Assembly (NCBI GenBank): GCA_020253445.1
Contig: JADCBP010000011.1
Coordinates: 1 to 64,000, forward strand
DNA from: Methylobacterium sp.
GTDB taxonomy: Bacteria > Pseudomonadota > Alphaproteobacteria > Rhizobiales > Beijerinckiaceae
DNA: 64,000 nt
Direction: 5' to 3'
Below, piece after piece: positions 25,362-34,392 of the stretch. The notes under the pieces were generated by a model that had not been told where the DNA came from, made no database searches, and saw only the letters and a list, made by a program, of their open reading frames with translations. The stretch's first letter is position 1. Each line of letters begins with the position of its first letter. The position numbers and the translations under genes are program-made.

Positions 25362-26378
25362 TCAGTCTTGCTGGCGATCCGCCAGGACAAAACCATGGCG
25401 GAAGGGATCGTGGTCATCGACGAAGATCGTGTTCAATCCGGTCATCACCGCCCAGCCCTCGATGGAGGGAATGATGGCCGGAAAGCCGCCAACCGTCGTC
25501 TCGCCCTCGACCCGCGCCTTGAACAGCGAGCCGATGATGCTCTCATGCACGAAGGTCTCGCCGGGCTGGATGCGCCCCTTCGCCGCCCATTGCGCCAGCC
25601 GCGCGGAGGTGCCGGTGCCACAGGGGCTGCGGTCGATGGCCTTGTCGCCGTAGAACACCGCATTGCGCGCGGTTGCCCCCGGCACGGTCGGCGCCCCGGT
25701 CCAGAGCACATGCCGGCAGCCGCGGATGGCGGGATTTTCCGGGTGCACGCATTCGATGGTGCGGTTCACGGCTTCGCGCACCCGCGGGCTCAGCCGCAGG
25801 ATATCCGAGGGGTTGAGGTCGGCCATGTCGCGGAAGGCGGGCTGGGAATCGACGATGGCGTAGAAATTCCCGCCATAGGAGAGATCGACCACCAGCTTGC
25901 CGAAACCCGCCACATCCAGTTCCACATCGGTCTGGTAGAGGAAGGAGGGGATGTTGATGAGCTTCACGCTCGTCACGCGCCCGCCTTCCTCGGTGTAATG
26001 TGCCTCGACAAGGCCAGCCGGCGTATCAAGCCGCAGGATGCCCGGGGTTTTCGGCTTCACCTGGCCCTGTTCCAGCGCGAAGGTCACGGTGCCGATGGTG
26101 CCGTGCCCGCACATCGGCAGGCAGCCCGAGGTCTCGATGAAGAGGATCGCGATGTCGCAATCCGGCCGCGTCGCGGGGTAGAGGATCGAGCCGGACATCA
26201 TGTCATGCCCGCGCGGCTCGAACATCAGGGCGGTGCGGATCCAGTCATGGCGGGCGAGGAAATCGTCTCGCCTGTCGCTCATGGTCGCGCCGTTCAGCAC
26301 CGGGCCTCCGCCCGCGACCATGCGCACGGGATTGCCGCAGGTATGGCCATCCACGCAGAAAAAGGTATGCCTTGCCAT
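25362..26378 (-). CDS. Proline racemase family epimerase, probably 4-hydroxyproline 2-epimerase
   Basis: 338 residues. Both catalytic cysteines are present: Cys90 in LPMCGHGTIG and Cys253 in DRSPCGTGTSA. Two Cys indicate racemase/epimerase activity, whereas trans-3-hydroxyproline dehydratases replace the second with Thr. The neighbouring aconitase X subunits, typical of cis-3-hydroxy-L-proline dehydratase, make a hydroxyproline substrate more likely than proline. ATG 26378 gives MARHTFFCVDGHTCGNPVR, the standard start; the frame is open upstream without family similarity. It lies 22 bases after the small AcnX subunit, in the same transcript. Confidence 0.85.
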   Translation of the reverse strand: MARHTFFCVDGHTCGNPVRMVAGGGPVLNGATMSDRRDDFLARHDWIRTALMFEPRGHDMMSGSILYPATRPDCDIAILFIETSGCLPMCGHGTIGTVTFALEQGQVKPKTPGILRLDTPAGLVEAHYTEEGGRVTSVKLINIPSFLYQTDVELDVAGFGKLVVDLSYGGNFYAIVDSQPAFRDMADLNPSDILRLSPRVREAVNRTIECVHPENPAIRGCRHVLWTGAPTVPGATARNAVFYGDKAIDRSPCGTGTSARLAQWAAKGRIQPGETFVHESIIGSLFKARVEGETTVGGFPAIIPSIEGWAVMTGLNTIFVDDHDPFRHGFVLADRQQD

Positions 26379-26400
26379 CGTCTTGCCCGTTCGTGTTCTC

Positions 26401-26814
26401 TTATGGAAACCGGATCTCGCCATCCGCGAGAAGGGTGATCCGCCCGGCGGGCAGCCGCGCCTGCCCGGCCTCGTCGAGGCGGAAGGCGGGCGGCGGCTTC
26501 CAGCCCATCTCGCGCCCGACCACGCAGCCGATGAGCAGGATCGCATCCGGCGCGGCGAGCAACAACGCGGCGGGCGCAATGTCGAGGCGGATCAGTTCCA
26601 GCAGCACGGCGGAGGAGGAGGATGAGCCGATCGTGCCAGGCAGCGCCAGCACCGTTCCGGCGATGCTCTGCCCGCATTGCGGATGCCGAACCTGGATGAT
26701 GCGCCCTGTCGACGGGTCAACCCCGCCCCAGAAGGAGAGGGGAGCCGTCAGCGCCAGCACGGGGCCCTCGACCGTGCCCTTGTGATCGGGAAAGAGCGGT
26801 TCGGCGCGCATCAT
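26401..26814 (-). CDS. Aconitase X small (swivelling, DUF126) subunit
   Basis: 137 residues of the DUF126 swivelling domain. PLSFWGGVDPSTGRIIQVRH and LPGTIGSSSSSAVLLEL (residues 59-74) are family hallmarks; a Ser in the SSSSS run is thought to act as catalytic base. With the large subunit it forms two-chain aconitase X, whose bacterial members dehydrate cis-3-hydroxy-L-proline; archaeal relatives dehydrate phosphomevalonate. The start ATG 26814 overlaps the large-subunit stop as ATGA, which fixes it despite a much longer open frame. Confidence 0.85.
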   Translation of the reverse strand: MMRAEPLFPDHKGTVEGPVLALTAPLSFWGGVDPSTGRIIQVRHPQCGQSIAGTVLALPGTIGSSSSSAVLLELIRLDIAPAALLLAAPDAILLIGCVVGREMGWKPPPAFRLDEAGQARLPAGRITLLADGEIRFP

Positions 26815-28064
26815 GACCAGGCTCCCGTCTCGTTGGCCAGATGGCCGGAAACGGCCGCTTCGACACATTCCGCGAGGCTCGCATAGCGTACCGCATAGCC
26901 CGTGTTTCCGGGCGCGTAATGCGCGAATTTCCCGGAATTGGTGGCGAGCACGCCCGCGATCTCGGCGAGCATGGGGGTCACCACGATGCAGGTATCGGCC
27001 ACCAGCGTCACTCCGGCATCGATCAGCGCCTGGCGCTCGGGCCGGGCGAGGCCAAGCAGGGCATGCCGCCCCGTGCAGGCATAGAAGGGCCGCGCGACCT
27101 TGCGCCCGGATAGCCGCTCGAGCACCTCGCGCAACTCCTCCGCCGAGCAATGCGGCGAGCCGATCGCCACGGCATCGATCGCGCTGGATCGCGTGGTGGA
27201 AAGTCCGCCGCGCGCCTTCGCGAGCCGTTCGGGCGTGACAGGGATCACGGGCAGGCCCTGCGCGCCGCCGGTCACGGTTTCCATGTCCGGCGCTTCCGGC
27301 GTCACGCCGAGAATGTGGAAGAGCCCCACCGCGCCGGCGGAGGCAGCGGCCGCGCCGAACGCCTTCAGGCGATCCTCGGTGGCAAAGCCGGCAAGGCCGG
27401 TCACGACACCCACGGCCGTCCCCGCCTCTTGCCCGTAAAGCGTGCCGATCACCGGCCAGAGCACGTCGGAACCGCGCAACGCGGCGCTGAGGCCGGAGCA
27501 ATCGAGCACGAAGATCGCGCGGCGGTTCTCCGGCTTGTGCAGCCCGTAGAAGGGCGCGCGCCCGGAAATGGCGCAGGCGATGTCGAGGAAATCGCCGTAG
27601 CGGTTGGTGCGCGCGCCGAGCACGGAATTGCAGAAGGCGACCGCGTTGGATTCGCCCCACGCGACATCGCTGCCGAGCGCCGGCCGATGCCCCGCCTGAT
27701 AGGGAGCGCAGGTCCAGGAAGCTTCGCAACCCATGGCCTCGTAGGCCATCATCAGCCGATGCGCCATGTCATGCTGGTGTGGAGGCAGCCGGGTCTTCGC
27801 CCCGCAGGCGAGGTCAAGCCCTCCCACATTGAGCGTGGCGGGAACGGCGACCTTCGCCCCCAGTTCCACGAGCCTCTCTGCGAAGAGCGTGCCGGAATCG
27901 CCGTGGTAGAGCGCGCCATCGATATGGGCGGAGGCGACCGGAATGAGCCTTTCGGCCCCCATGAGGCGCGCGGTTTCCGCCACGATGCCGAGGGCCAGCG
28001 CCTGCGCCTCGCCGGATTGGCCAGCAAGCATGGTGCGTTCTTCCGAAGTGAGGGTCAGGGTCAT
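26811..28064 (-). CDS. Aconitase X large (catalytic, DUF521) subunit
   Basis: 417 residues. PYQAGHRPALGSDVAWGESN and AVAFCNSVLGARTNRYGDF are clear aconitase X motifs. Cys145, Cys306 (GSPHCSAEE) and Cys359 (VADTCIVVTPM) are placed as the ligands of the iron-sulfur cluster. The probable reaction is dehydration of cis-3-hydroxy-L-proline to a pyrroline carboxylate in the cytosol. A pyrroline reductase is not in the window, so the pathway is incomplete here. The gene is first in the three-gene unit large-small-epimerase; a tandem repeat lies in its upstream region. Confidence 0.85.
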   Translation of the reverse strand: MTLTLTSEERTMLAGQSGEAQALALGIVAETARLMGAERLIPVASAHIDGALYHGDSGTLFAERLVELGAKVAVPATLNVGGLDLACGAKTRLPPHQHDMAHRLMMAYEAMGCEASWTCAPYQAGHRPALGSDVAWGESNAVAFCNSVLGARTNRYGDFLDIACAISGRAPFYGLHKPENRRAIFVLDCSGLSAALRGSDVLWPVIGTLYGQEAGTAVGVVTGLAGFATEDRLKAFGAAAASAGAVGLFHILGVTPEAPDMETVTGGAQGLPVIPVTPERLAKARGGLSTTRSSAIDAVAIGSPHCSAEELREVLERLSGRKVARPFYACTGRHALLGLARPERQALIDAGVTLVADTCIVVTPMLAEIAGVLATNSGKFAHYAPGNTGYAVRYASLAECVEAAVSGHLANETGAWS

Positions 28065-28108
28065 CGTCTGCCGGTTCTGGTTCTTGTCTCGTGCATTTCA
28101 TCGCGTGC

Positions 28109-28190
28109 AAGGGATCATGGGCAAGGGATCATGGGCAAGGGATCATGGGCAAGGGATCATGGGCAAGGGATCACAGGCAGGATCATGGGC
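28109..28190. repeat. 14-base tandem repeat, about six copies
   Basis: AAGGGATCATGGGC is repeated four times exactly (28109-28164), then once as AAGGGATCACAGGC and once shortened to AGGATCATGGGC. It lies in the 293-base gap between the divergent aconitase X and flavin reductase genes, 44 bases from the aconitase start. The rest of the gap (28065-28357) shows no gene. Confidence 0.9.
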
Positions 28191-28357
28191 AGGATTGGGG
28201 AAGTCGCTTCACGCGTCACGATAGCTCCCCCTGCTTGCAGCGCGTGCCAGATTGCGCGAATTCCCGGCGGGCTGGCAAGCGCCTTACCGCTGCAAGGCCC
28301 TTGCAGTTTCTGGCGAAAGGTTCACATGAGGGGGCTCATCGAGAAAGCGGTATCTGC

Positions 28358-28894
28358 GTGAATTCCCATCCCCATCCTCATCCCGATCCGCCCGTTGCCG
28401 GGCGTGGTCCTGAAGCGTTTCGGGAGGCGATGAGCCGCGTCGCCGGCGCGGTGCATGTCGTGGCGACCGATGGTCCGGCGGGTCGCGCGGGCTTAACGGC
28501 GACGGCGGTGACCTCGGTGTCCGACAGCCCGCCGAGCCTGATCGTCTGCTTGAGTGCCACGAGCCGCACGGCGGGCATCCTTGAGGCGAACGGGGTCTTC
28601 TCGGTCAACACGCTCGCGGCCGGCCATGTCGCTGTGGCGCGGCATTTTTCCCGCTCCGGCCTCTCGATGGATGAACGTTTCGCCCATGGCGAATGGCGGC
28701 AGGGGCCGGGCGGCGCGCCGCTGCTCGTCGGGGCTCTCGCGCGCTTCGCGCTCAAGGTGCAGGACCTGCGGCAGGTCGGCAGCCATTTCGTGGTGGTGGG
28801 GGAGGTGCTCGCGGCGGAGGCGGGGGCAGATGCCGAGCCGCTGGTCTATCACCGCCGCGGTTATCGCGTGCTGCATGATACGGAGCATACCTGA
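28358..28894 (+). CDS. Flavin reductase family protein (HpaC-like)
   Basis: 178 residues with the FMN-binding split-barrel flavin reductase domain. FREAMSRVAGAVHVVATDG, TATAVTSVSDSPPSLIVCL and FSVNTLAAGHVAVARHFSRS are typical. It would use NAD(P)H to reduce free flavin for a partner monooxygenase, but no monooxygenase is adjacent. GTG 28358 is taken as start because the domain begins before the first ATG (28430); the His/Pro-rich N-terminus (SHPHPHPDPP) is unusual. No clear ribosome-binding site precedes the GTG, so the start is uncertain. Confidence 0.75.
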   Translation: MNSHPHPHPDPPVAGRGPEAFREAMSRVAGAVHVVATDGPAGRAGLTATAVTSVSDSPPSLIVCLSATSRTAGILEANGVFSVNTLAAGHVAVARHFSRSGLSMDERFAHGEWRQGPGGAPLLVGALARFALKVQDLRQVGSHFVVVGEVLAAEAGADAEPLVYHRRGYRVLHDTEHT

Positions 28895-29118
28895 AGGACG
28901 GTTGCCGCCACCTCGCCGAAGGCGTGATTTCGCGGAAATCCCCCGCGGAAACGATGCGCCTCGCCGGAAGCGAAGGCGCGGGGGATATTCGGAAGAGCCG
29001 CCGCGGGTGCCGAAGGGTCTTGTCACGGCAGGTCAAGGCTCGTGTCCCGATCCGGACAGACAGGGCCGGGATGGCGAGCCATGGGAAACCCTCCGCCGAG
29101 CCGGGGTGGGAAAGCCGG

Positions 29119-29913
29119 TCAGCACCCGAGGAATTCAGCCACGGCCGCGTTATACGCGTCGGGGATTTCGCAATTCGAGATATGCGCTGCGGGAATCACG
29201 GCCTTCCTCGCGCCCGGGATATTTCGCGCCATGAGGTCCCCCATCGCGGGGGTCGTGGCGGGGTCTTCCGCGCCGATCAGCACGAGCACCTCGTTGGTGA
29301 TGCCCCTGATGCTCTCGCGCTGGTCCATGTCGCGGATCGCCGCCGCGCAGCCGGCATAGCCGCTGGGGGAGGCTTTCCGCACCATGTCGGTCACGCGGGT
29401 CACTTCCGCCGGGTTCGCCTCGTTGAAGCTTTTCGTGAACCAGCGGAGCTTCATCGCTTCGGCGATGGGGTCCATGCCCTTCGAATGCGCCATGCGGATG
29501 CGGGCGTTCCAGTCGGTCGCGGGCGGGCCCATCCAGGCGGCGGTATTGCCAAGCACGGCCTTGCCGATGCGCTCGCGATGGTGCGTCAGCAGCCACTGGC
29601 CCACCATGCCGCCCATGGAACAGCCGACCCAATGGGCCTTGTGGATATGCAGCGCATCCAGAATGCGCAGCGCATCCTGCGCGAGTTGCGCCAGCGAATA
29701 GGGGCCGGGCGTCGCGCCGGTCTCGCCATGGCCGCGCACATCATACCGGATCACCCGGTGCGTGCTGGCGAAGAAGGCGGCCTGCGCGTCCCACATCTCC
29801 AGTGCCGCGCCGAGCGAATTCGAGAACAGGATCGGATCGGCCCCTTTCGGCCCCTCGCAGTTCACGCGGAAGATGATGTCGTCGAAAGCGAGGCGGATCG
29901 TTTCGGATGGCAT
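29119..29913 (-). CDS. Alpha/beta hydrolase, 3-oxoadipate enol-lactonase-like (PcaD family)
   Basis: 264 residues. [45 protein letters not shown] and [13 protein letters not shown] closely follow PcaD. The nucleophile is Ser99 in VGCSMGG, with Asp in GAEDPATTP and His in PAAHISNCE as likely partners. No other protocatechuate-pathway gene is in the window. Divergent from a molybdenum hydroxylase cluster, it may instead open a ring lactone made there; that is speculation. The usual alternative is a general esterase. Confidence 0.75.
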   Translation of the reverse strand: MPSETIRLAFDDIIFRVNCEGPKGADPILFSNSLGAALEMWDAQAAFFASTHRVIRYDVRGHGETGATPGPYSLAQLAQDALRILDALHIHKAHWVGCSMGGMVGQWLLTHHRERIGKAVLGNTAAWMGPPATDWNARIRMAHSKGMDPIAEAMKLRWFTKSFNEANPAEVTRVTDMVRKASPSGYAGCAAAIRDMDQRESIRGITNEVLVLIGAEDPATTPAMGDLMARNIPGARKAVIPAAHISNCEIPDAYNAAVAEFLGC

Positions 29914-30076
29914 GGCGCTTCAACCCGGTTGGCGGCAATGGGCCGCATTTTTCCGGCAATCAACTTTCGTTGGCAAGCGCCGGATGCGGCTTGACCATGA
30001 AGTTGGAATAAGTTCACATGATCAAAATCGGGCTGGAATTCGCGCGCCAACAGCGAAGCGGCCCGGAGGAAAGGTC

Positions 30077-30095
30077 CAAAACTGCAACAGTTTTG
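30077..30095. promoter_or_regulatory. Perfect palindrome upstream of coxS, possible operator
   Basis: CAAAACTG (30077-30084) and CAGTTTTG (30088-30095) are perfect arms around CAA. The site ends 26 bases before the coxS ATG, within the divergent coxS / enol-lactonase gap. Its position fits an operator near the transcription start. The low GC of the stem makes a terminator less likely. Confidence 0.5.
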
Positions 30096-30121
30096 TCCCA
30101 TCGGCGGAAAGAGGAGAGGTC

Positions 30122-30610
30122 ATGCCCAGAGTCAGTATGAATGTGAACGGCAGGGCGGTGAGCGGGGAGGTGGATGCCCGCACGTTGCTCGTGGCGTTCC
30201 TGCGCGACCATCAGCGTCTCACGGGCACGCATGTGGGCTGCGATACCAGCCAGTGCGGCGCCTGCGTGGTGCATGTGAACGGCAAGGCCATGAAATCCTG
30301 CACGTTGCTGGCCTTGTCCTGCGACGGCGCGGATGTCGTGACCATCGAGGGCCTTGCGAGCGGTGCGGATCTGCACCCGATGCAGGCGGCCTTCCGCGAG
30401 CATCATGGCCTGCAATGCGGCTTCTGCACCCCCGGCATGATCATGGCCGCCATCGACATGGTGAACCGCCTCGGCCCGAACCTTTCGGAAGAGACCATCC
30501 GCCATGAGCTCGAAGGCAATATCTGCCGCTGCACGGGCTACCACAATATCGTGAAGGCCATTCAGGCTGGCGCCGCCGCCATGGGCGGCATGAAGGTCGC
30601 CGCCGAATAA
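30122..30610 (+). CDS. coxS: Molybdenum hydroxylase small subunit, 2Fe-2S (CoxS type)
   Basis: 162 residues. The N-terminal plant-type 2Fe-2S cluster uses Cys40, 45, 48 and 60 ([17 protein letters not shown]). The C-terminal helical domain binds the second cluster with Cys99, 102, 135 and 137 ([18 protein letters not shown]). It carries electrons from the molybdenum centre to the FAD subunit. AGGAGAGG precedes the ATG. It is the first gene of the cluster and is followed by the large subunit after 111 bases, a gap containing no gene. Confidence 0.93.
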   Translation: MPRVSMNVNGRAVSGEVDARTLLVAFLRDHQRLTGTHVGCDTSQCGACVVHVNGKAMKSCTLLALSCDGADVVTIEGLASGADLHPMQAAFREHHGLQCGFCTPGMIMAAIDMVNRLGPNLSEETIRHELEGNICRCTGYHNIVKAIQAGAAAMGGMKVAAE

Positions 30611-30721
30611 GGCTGACATCTCGGGGTCGGGCGCGGCCCGGCCGGATATGACGGGTTTGATACATCAAGCCGCGAAACCGGGCCAGGCCCGGCCGAAGGC
30701 GGCGAGCTCGGGAGGAGCATC

Positions 30722-33085
30722 ATGTCTGCCACTGGAATTGGCGCACGCGTTCCGCGCAAGGAAGATTTCCGCTTCATCACCGGCAAGGGCAACTACACGG
30801 ACGATATCAACCGTCCGGGGCAGGCCCATGCCTATTTCCTGCGGTCGCCGCATGCCCATGCGAATATCAGGAAGATCGACACGAAAAAGGCCGCTTCCAT
30901 GCCCGGCGTGCTGGCGATCCTCACCGGCGATGACATCGCGAAGGACAAGATCGGCGGCCTGATCTGCGGCTGGATGATCCACAACAAGGATGGTTCGCCG
31001 ATGAAGGCGGGCGCGCATCCGGCCCTGGCACAGGGCAAGGTGCGCTATGTGGGCGACCATGTGGCCGTGGTCGTCGCCGAAACCCTCGAACAGGCCAGGG
31101 ACGCGGCGGAAGCGATCCAGGTCGATTACGAGAAGCTCGCCCCGGTCGTCGATCTTGCGAGCGCCACGAAGAAGGGCCAGCCGGCGATCCATGATGTCGC
31201 GCCGGACAACCAGGTCTTCGACTGGCATCTCGGCGACAAGGCGGCGGTGGATGCGGCTTTCAAGAAGGCCAAGCACGTCACCCGGCTTGACCTCGCCAAC
31301 AATCGCCTTGTGCCGAATGCGATGGAGCCTCGCGCGGCGATTGGCGATTACGATCCCGGCAACGAGGCCTTCACGCTCTACACCACCTCGCAGAACCCCC
31401 ATGTGGCCCGCCTCGTGCTCTCGGCCTTCATCGGCATCGCGCCGGAGCACAAGCTCCGCGTCATCGCGCCGGATGTCGGCGGCGGCTTCGGTTCGAAGAT
31501 CTTCATCTACGCGGAGGAGACCGTCTGCGTCTGGGCCGCGAAGAAGGTGGGCCGCCCGGTGAAATGGGTGGCGGACCGCACGGAGGAATTCCTCTGCGTG
31601 GCGCATGGCCGCGACCATCTCACCCATGCCGAGATGGCCATCGGCGAGGATGGCAAGATCCTCGGCCTGCGCGTGAAGACCCGCGCCAATCTCGGCGCCT
31701 ATCTCTCGACCTTTGCCTCCTCGGTGCCGACTTATCTTTACGCCCCGCTGCTCTCCGGCCAGTATGATATCCCGGCGATCTATGCGGAGGTCGAGGCTGT
31801 TTACACCAACACCGCGCCGGTCGATGCCTATCGCGGCGCCGGTCGCCCGGAGGCGACCTTCGTCATCGAGCGCATGGTGGAAGTCGCGGCGCGCGAACTG
31901 GGGGAGGACCCGGCGAATTTCCGCCGCAAGAACTTCATCCGGAAGTTCCCGCACCAGACCCCGGTCATCATGTGCTATGATGCGGGCGATTATAACGCTT
32001 CGCTCGCCAAGGCCCTGGCGATGCATGACGTCAAGGGCTTTGCGAAGCGCAAGCGCGACAGTGCGAAGCGGGGCATGCTGCGCGGCATCGGCTATTCTGC
32101 CTATATCGAGGCCTGCGGCATCGCGCCTTCGGCGGCGGTAGGCTCGCTCGGCGCGGGCGTCGGCCTGTGGGAATCGGCGGAAGTCCGCGTGAACCCCATC
32201 GGCACGGTGGAAATCCTCACCGGCTCGCACAGCCACGGGCAGGGCCACGAGACCACCTTCGCGCAGCTTGTCTCGGACCGCCTGGGCATTCCGATCGACA
32301 ACGTGTCCATCGTCCATGGCGACACCGACAAGGTGCAGATGGGCATGGGCACCTATGGCTCCCGCTCCGGCGCGGTGGGCATGAGCGCGATCGCCAAGGC
32401 GCTCGACAAGATCGAGGCCAAGGCGAAGAAGGTCGCATCCTTCGTGCTCGAGGCCAGCGAGGCCGATATCGAGTTCAAGGATGGCAAGTTCTCGGTGAAG
32501 GGCACGGATAAATCGATCGATTTCGGCTCCGTGGCGCTTCAGGCCTACATTGCCCACAAGTTCACGGGCCAGCAGCTGGAGCCGGGGCTGAAGGAGGGGG
32601 CCTTCTACGATCCCACCAACTTCACCTTCCCCTCGGGCGTGCATGTCTGCGAGGTCGAGATTGATCCGCAGACCGGCGTGACTTCGATCGAGAAATGGAC
32701 TGCCGTCGACGATTTCGGCAACATCATCAATCCGATGATTGTCGAGGGCCAGGTGCATGGCGGCATCGCGCAGGGCGTGGGCCAGGCTTTGCTCGAAGGC
32801 GCGATCTACGATCAGAACGGCCAGCTCCTCACCGCGAGCTACATGGATTATGCCATGCCGCGCGCGGCGGATCTGCCGAGCTTCGCGATCGGCACGACGC
32901 TGACGCCCTGCCCCTCGAACCCGCTGGGCATCAAGGGTTGCGGTGAGGCCGGAGCGATCGCGGCCCCGGCGGCGGTGATGAACGCCATCACCGATGCTCT
33001 GGGACACGAGAACATCGCGATGCCGGCCACGCCTCAGGCGGTGTGGAAGGCGGTGCAGGCGACCCTCGCCAAGGCAGCGGAATAA
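30722..33085 (+). CDS. coxL: Molybdenum hydroxylase large subunit, form II CO dehydrogenase-like
   Basis: 787 residues, the normal size for CoxL. It binds the molybdopterin cofactor: APDVGGGFGSKIF near residue 255, YRGAGRPEATFVIERM at 370-385, GSHSHGQGHETTFAQLVSDR, and C-terminal NPLGIKGCGEAGAIAAP with the catalytic Glu. The active-site loop reads AYRGAGR (369-375), the form II motif. True CO dehydrogenase (form I) has AYxCSFR with a copper-binding Cys, so CO oxidation is not supported and an N-heterocycle or aldehyde may be the substrate. ATG 30722 follows GGGAGGAGC. Confidence 0.93.
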   Translation: MSATGIGARVPRKEDFRFITGKGNYTDDINRPGQAHAYFLRSPHAHANIRKIDTKKAASMPGVLAILTGDDIAKDKIGGLICGWMIHNKDGSPMKAGAHPALAQGKVRYVGDHVAVVVAETLEQARDAAEAIQVDYEKLAPVVDLASATKKGQPAIHDVAPDNQVFDWHLGDKAAVDAAFKKAKHVTRLDLANNRLVPNAMEPRAAIGDYDPGNEAFTLYTTSQNPHVARLVLSAFIGIAPEHKLRVIAPDVGGGFGSKIFIYAEETVCVWAAKKVGRPVKWVADRTEEFLCVAHGRDHLTHAEMAIGEDGKILGLRVKTRANLGAYLSTFASSVPTYLYAPLLSGQYDIPAIYAEVEAVYTNTAPVDAYRGAGRPEATFVIERMVEVAARELGEDPANFRRKNFIRKFPHQTPVIMCYDAGDYNASLAKALAMHDVKGFAKRKRDSAKRGMLRGIGYSAYIEACGIAPSAAVGSLGAGVGLWESAEVRVNPIGTVEILTGSHSHGQGHETTFAQLVSDRLGIPIDNVSIVHGDTDKVQMGMGTYGSRSGAVGMSAIAKALDKIEAKAKKVASFVLEASEADIEFKDGKFSVKGTDKSIDFGSVALQAYIAHKFTGQQLEPGLKEGAFYDPTNFTFPSGVHVCEVEIDPQTGVTSIEKWTAVDDFGNIINPMIVEGQVHGGIAQGVGQALLEGAIYDQNGQLLTASYMDYAMPRAADLPSFAIGTTLTPCPSNPLGIKGCGEAGAIAAPAAVMNAITDALGHENIAMPATPQAVWKAVQATLAKAAE

Positions 33086-33107
33086 CGGGCGAAAAGGAAT
33101 CAGGACC

Positions 33108-33914
33108 ATGTACGCTTTCGATTTTCACCGTCCCACCAGCCTGCGGCAGGCCGCGAACCTCATCGCGAAGAACGGCGATGCGAAGCTTCTCGCGGGGGGG
33201 CACACGCTCATCCCCACGCTGAAGCAGCGCCTCGCCAGCCCTTCGGCGCTGATTGATCTTACGGGGATTCCCGAACTCTCGGGCATCACTGAGAAGGGGC
33301 GCACGCTGGTCATCGGCGCGACGACCTCGCATGCGGAAGTCGCCGGCTCGGCGCTCGTGCAGACCCGCCTGCCGGGCCTTGCGGCTCTCGCGGGCGGCAT
33401 CGGCGATCCGCATGTGCGCCACAGGGGCACGATCGGCGGCTCGATCGCCAATAACGATCCCGCGGCGGATTACCCCGCCGCGATGCTCGCGCTCGGGGCC
33501 ACCATCGTGACCAACAAGCGGCGGATGGCCGCTGACGCGTTCTTTAGCGGCATGTTCTCGACCGCGCTCGAAGAGGGCGAGATCATCACGAAGGTCATTG
33601 TGCCGACAGGCGGGAAATTCGCTTATGCGAAGTTCCGAAACCCGGCCTCGCTCTATGCGATGGTTGGTGTCGCGGTGGGCAAGAAGGGCGGTGTGGTCCG
33701 CGTCGCGGTCACCGGTGCCGGCTCGGATGGTGTGTTCCGCTGGGAGGCGGCGGAGGCGGCGTTGAAGACCCGCTTCAACTCCAGGGCCCTCGATGGCGTG
33801 AAGACGCCGGCAGCGAAGGACCTCAACTCCGATATCCACGCTTCGGCGGAATATCGCAGCCACCTGATCGGGGTGATGGCGAAGCGCGCGGTGGATGCCG
33901 CCAACGCGAAGTAA
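33108..33914 (+). CDS. coxM: Molybdenum hydroxylase medium subunit, FAD-binding (CoxM type)
   Basis: 268 residues. KLLAGGHTLIPTLKQRLASP is the first FAD-binding loop and the second, IGDPHVRHRGTIGGSIANND, is intact. FAD takes electrons from the iron-sulfur subunit. The domain order in the gene cluster is S-L-M, not the M-S-L of Oligotropha CO dehydrogenase. Ribosome-binding sequence AAAAGGA lies upstream. It is convergent with a SnoaL-like gene across a strong hairpin. Confidence 0.92.
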   Translation: MYAFDFHRPTSLRQAANLIAKNGDAKLLAGGHTLIPTLKQRLASPSALIDLTGIPELSGITEKGRTLVIGATTSHAEVAGSALVQTRLPGLAALAGGIGDPHVRHRGTIGGSIANNDPAADYPAAMLALGATIVTNKRRMAADAFFSGMFSTALEEGEIITKVIVPTGGKFAYAKFRNPASLYAMVGVAVGKKGGVVRVAVTGAGSDGVFRWEAAEAALKTRFNSRALDGVKTPAAKDLNSDIHASAEYRSHLIGVMAKRAVDAANAK

Positions 33915-33922
33915 GCGAAAGC

Positions 33923-33945
33923 GGGCGCGGATCACCTCCGCGCCC
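33923..33945. terminator. Hairpin between convergent coxM and SnoaL-like genes
   Basis: GGGCGCGGA (33923-33931) pairs perfectly with TCCGCGCCC (33937-33945) around TCACC. It lies in the 38-base space between two converging stops. No T-run follows, so it may be an intrinsic-like structure working in both directions. Confidence 0.6.
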
Positions 33946-33952
33946 TGCCGCC

Positions 33953-34318
33953 TCAGGCCATCAACGGGTAGAAGAACCGCTCTTCGCTGATCTTGCCGTC
34001 GCGGATGGTGTAGAGCCCCCATTCCTTGCTGCGGAGACGCTGGCCGGTCGCCTTGATCGTGAAATCCATGTCGAATTCCACAAGGAACTGGTTGCCGTTG
34101 ACGAACGGGCCTTCGGTGGTGACCTCGTGCATCTCATGATTGGCGTAAAACCATTCTCCCTTGGCCTGGACTTCTGCTGCGCCCTTGCAGACGGCCATGG
34201 GGCTTTCCTTCGCCTCAAGGCTGACGATATTCTCGGCATTGAACTTCCGGGCGGCGCCTTCATGGTCCCCGGCCTTGAGAAGAGCGGTGAAGACTTCGGC
34301 GGTTTCTTTCGGGGTCAT
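33953..34318 (-). CDS. SnoaL/NTF2-like small protein
   Basis: 121 residues with the cone-shaped alpha+beta NTF2-like pattern: an N-terminal helical part (FTALLKAGDHEGAARKFNAE), a central segment near ENIVSLEAKESPMAVCKGA and a C-terminal strand series (FLVEFDMDFTIKATGQRLR, KEWGLYTIRDGKISEERFF). Such proteins are isomerases, cyclases or ligand-binding folds of unknown activity. It is the only minus-strand gene in the molybdenum hydroxylase region. ATG 34318 is favoured because the upstream extension lacks similarity. Divergent from coxD. Confidence 0.65.
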   Translation of the reverse strand: MTPKETAEVFTALLKAGDHEGAARKFNAENIVSLEAKESPMAVCKGAAEVQAKGEWFYANHEMHEVTTEGPFVNGNQFLVEFDMDFTIKATGQRLRSKEWGLYTIRDGKISEERFFYPLMA

Positions 34319-34392
34319 CGTGGATGTCCTGGTCAGATGGCGTGAAACTGTGCTGGTCAAACGAACAGCCCTGTCGCCCTATCGTGCTCACC

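Noticed and set aside
26401-27729. A 442-codon version of the aconitase X small subunit
   Set aside because: Only the last 137 codons match the family, and the ATGA overlap at 26814 fixes the start.
28109-28190. CRISPR array
   Set aside because: The units are 14 bases with no spacers, so it is a simple tandem repeat.
30722-33085. True CO dehydrogenase (form I)
   Set aside because: The loop reads AYRGAGR; the copper-binding AYxCSFR is absent.
30665-33109. An 814-codon open frame on the minus strand
   Set aside because: It is antisense to coxL, has a composition typical of the reverse frame of a GC-rich gene (many His, Arg and Asp) and no domain.
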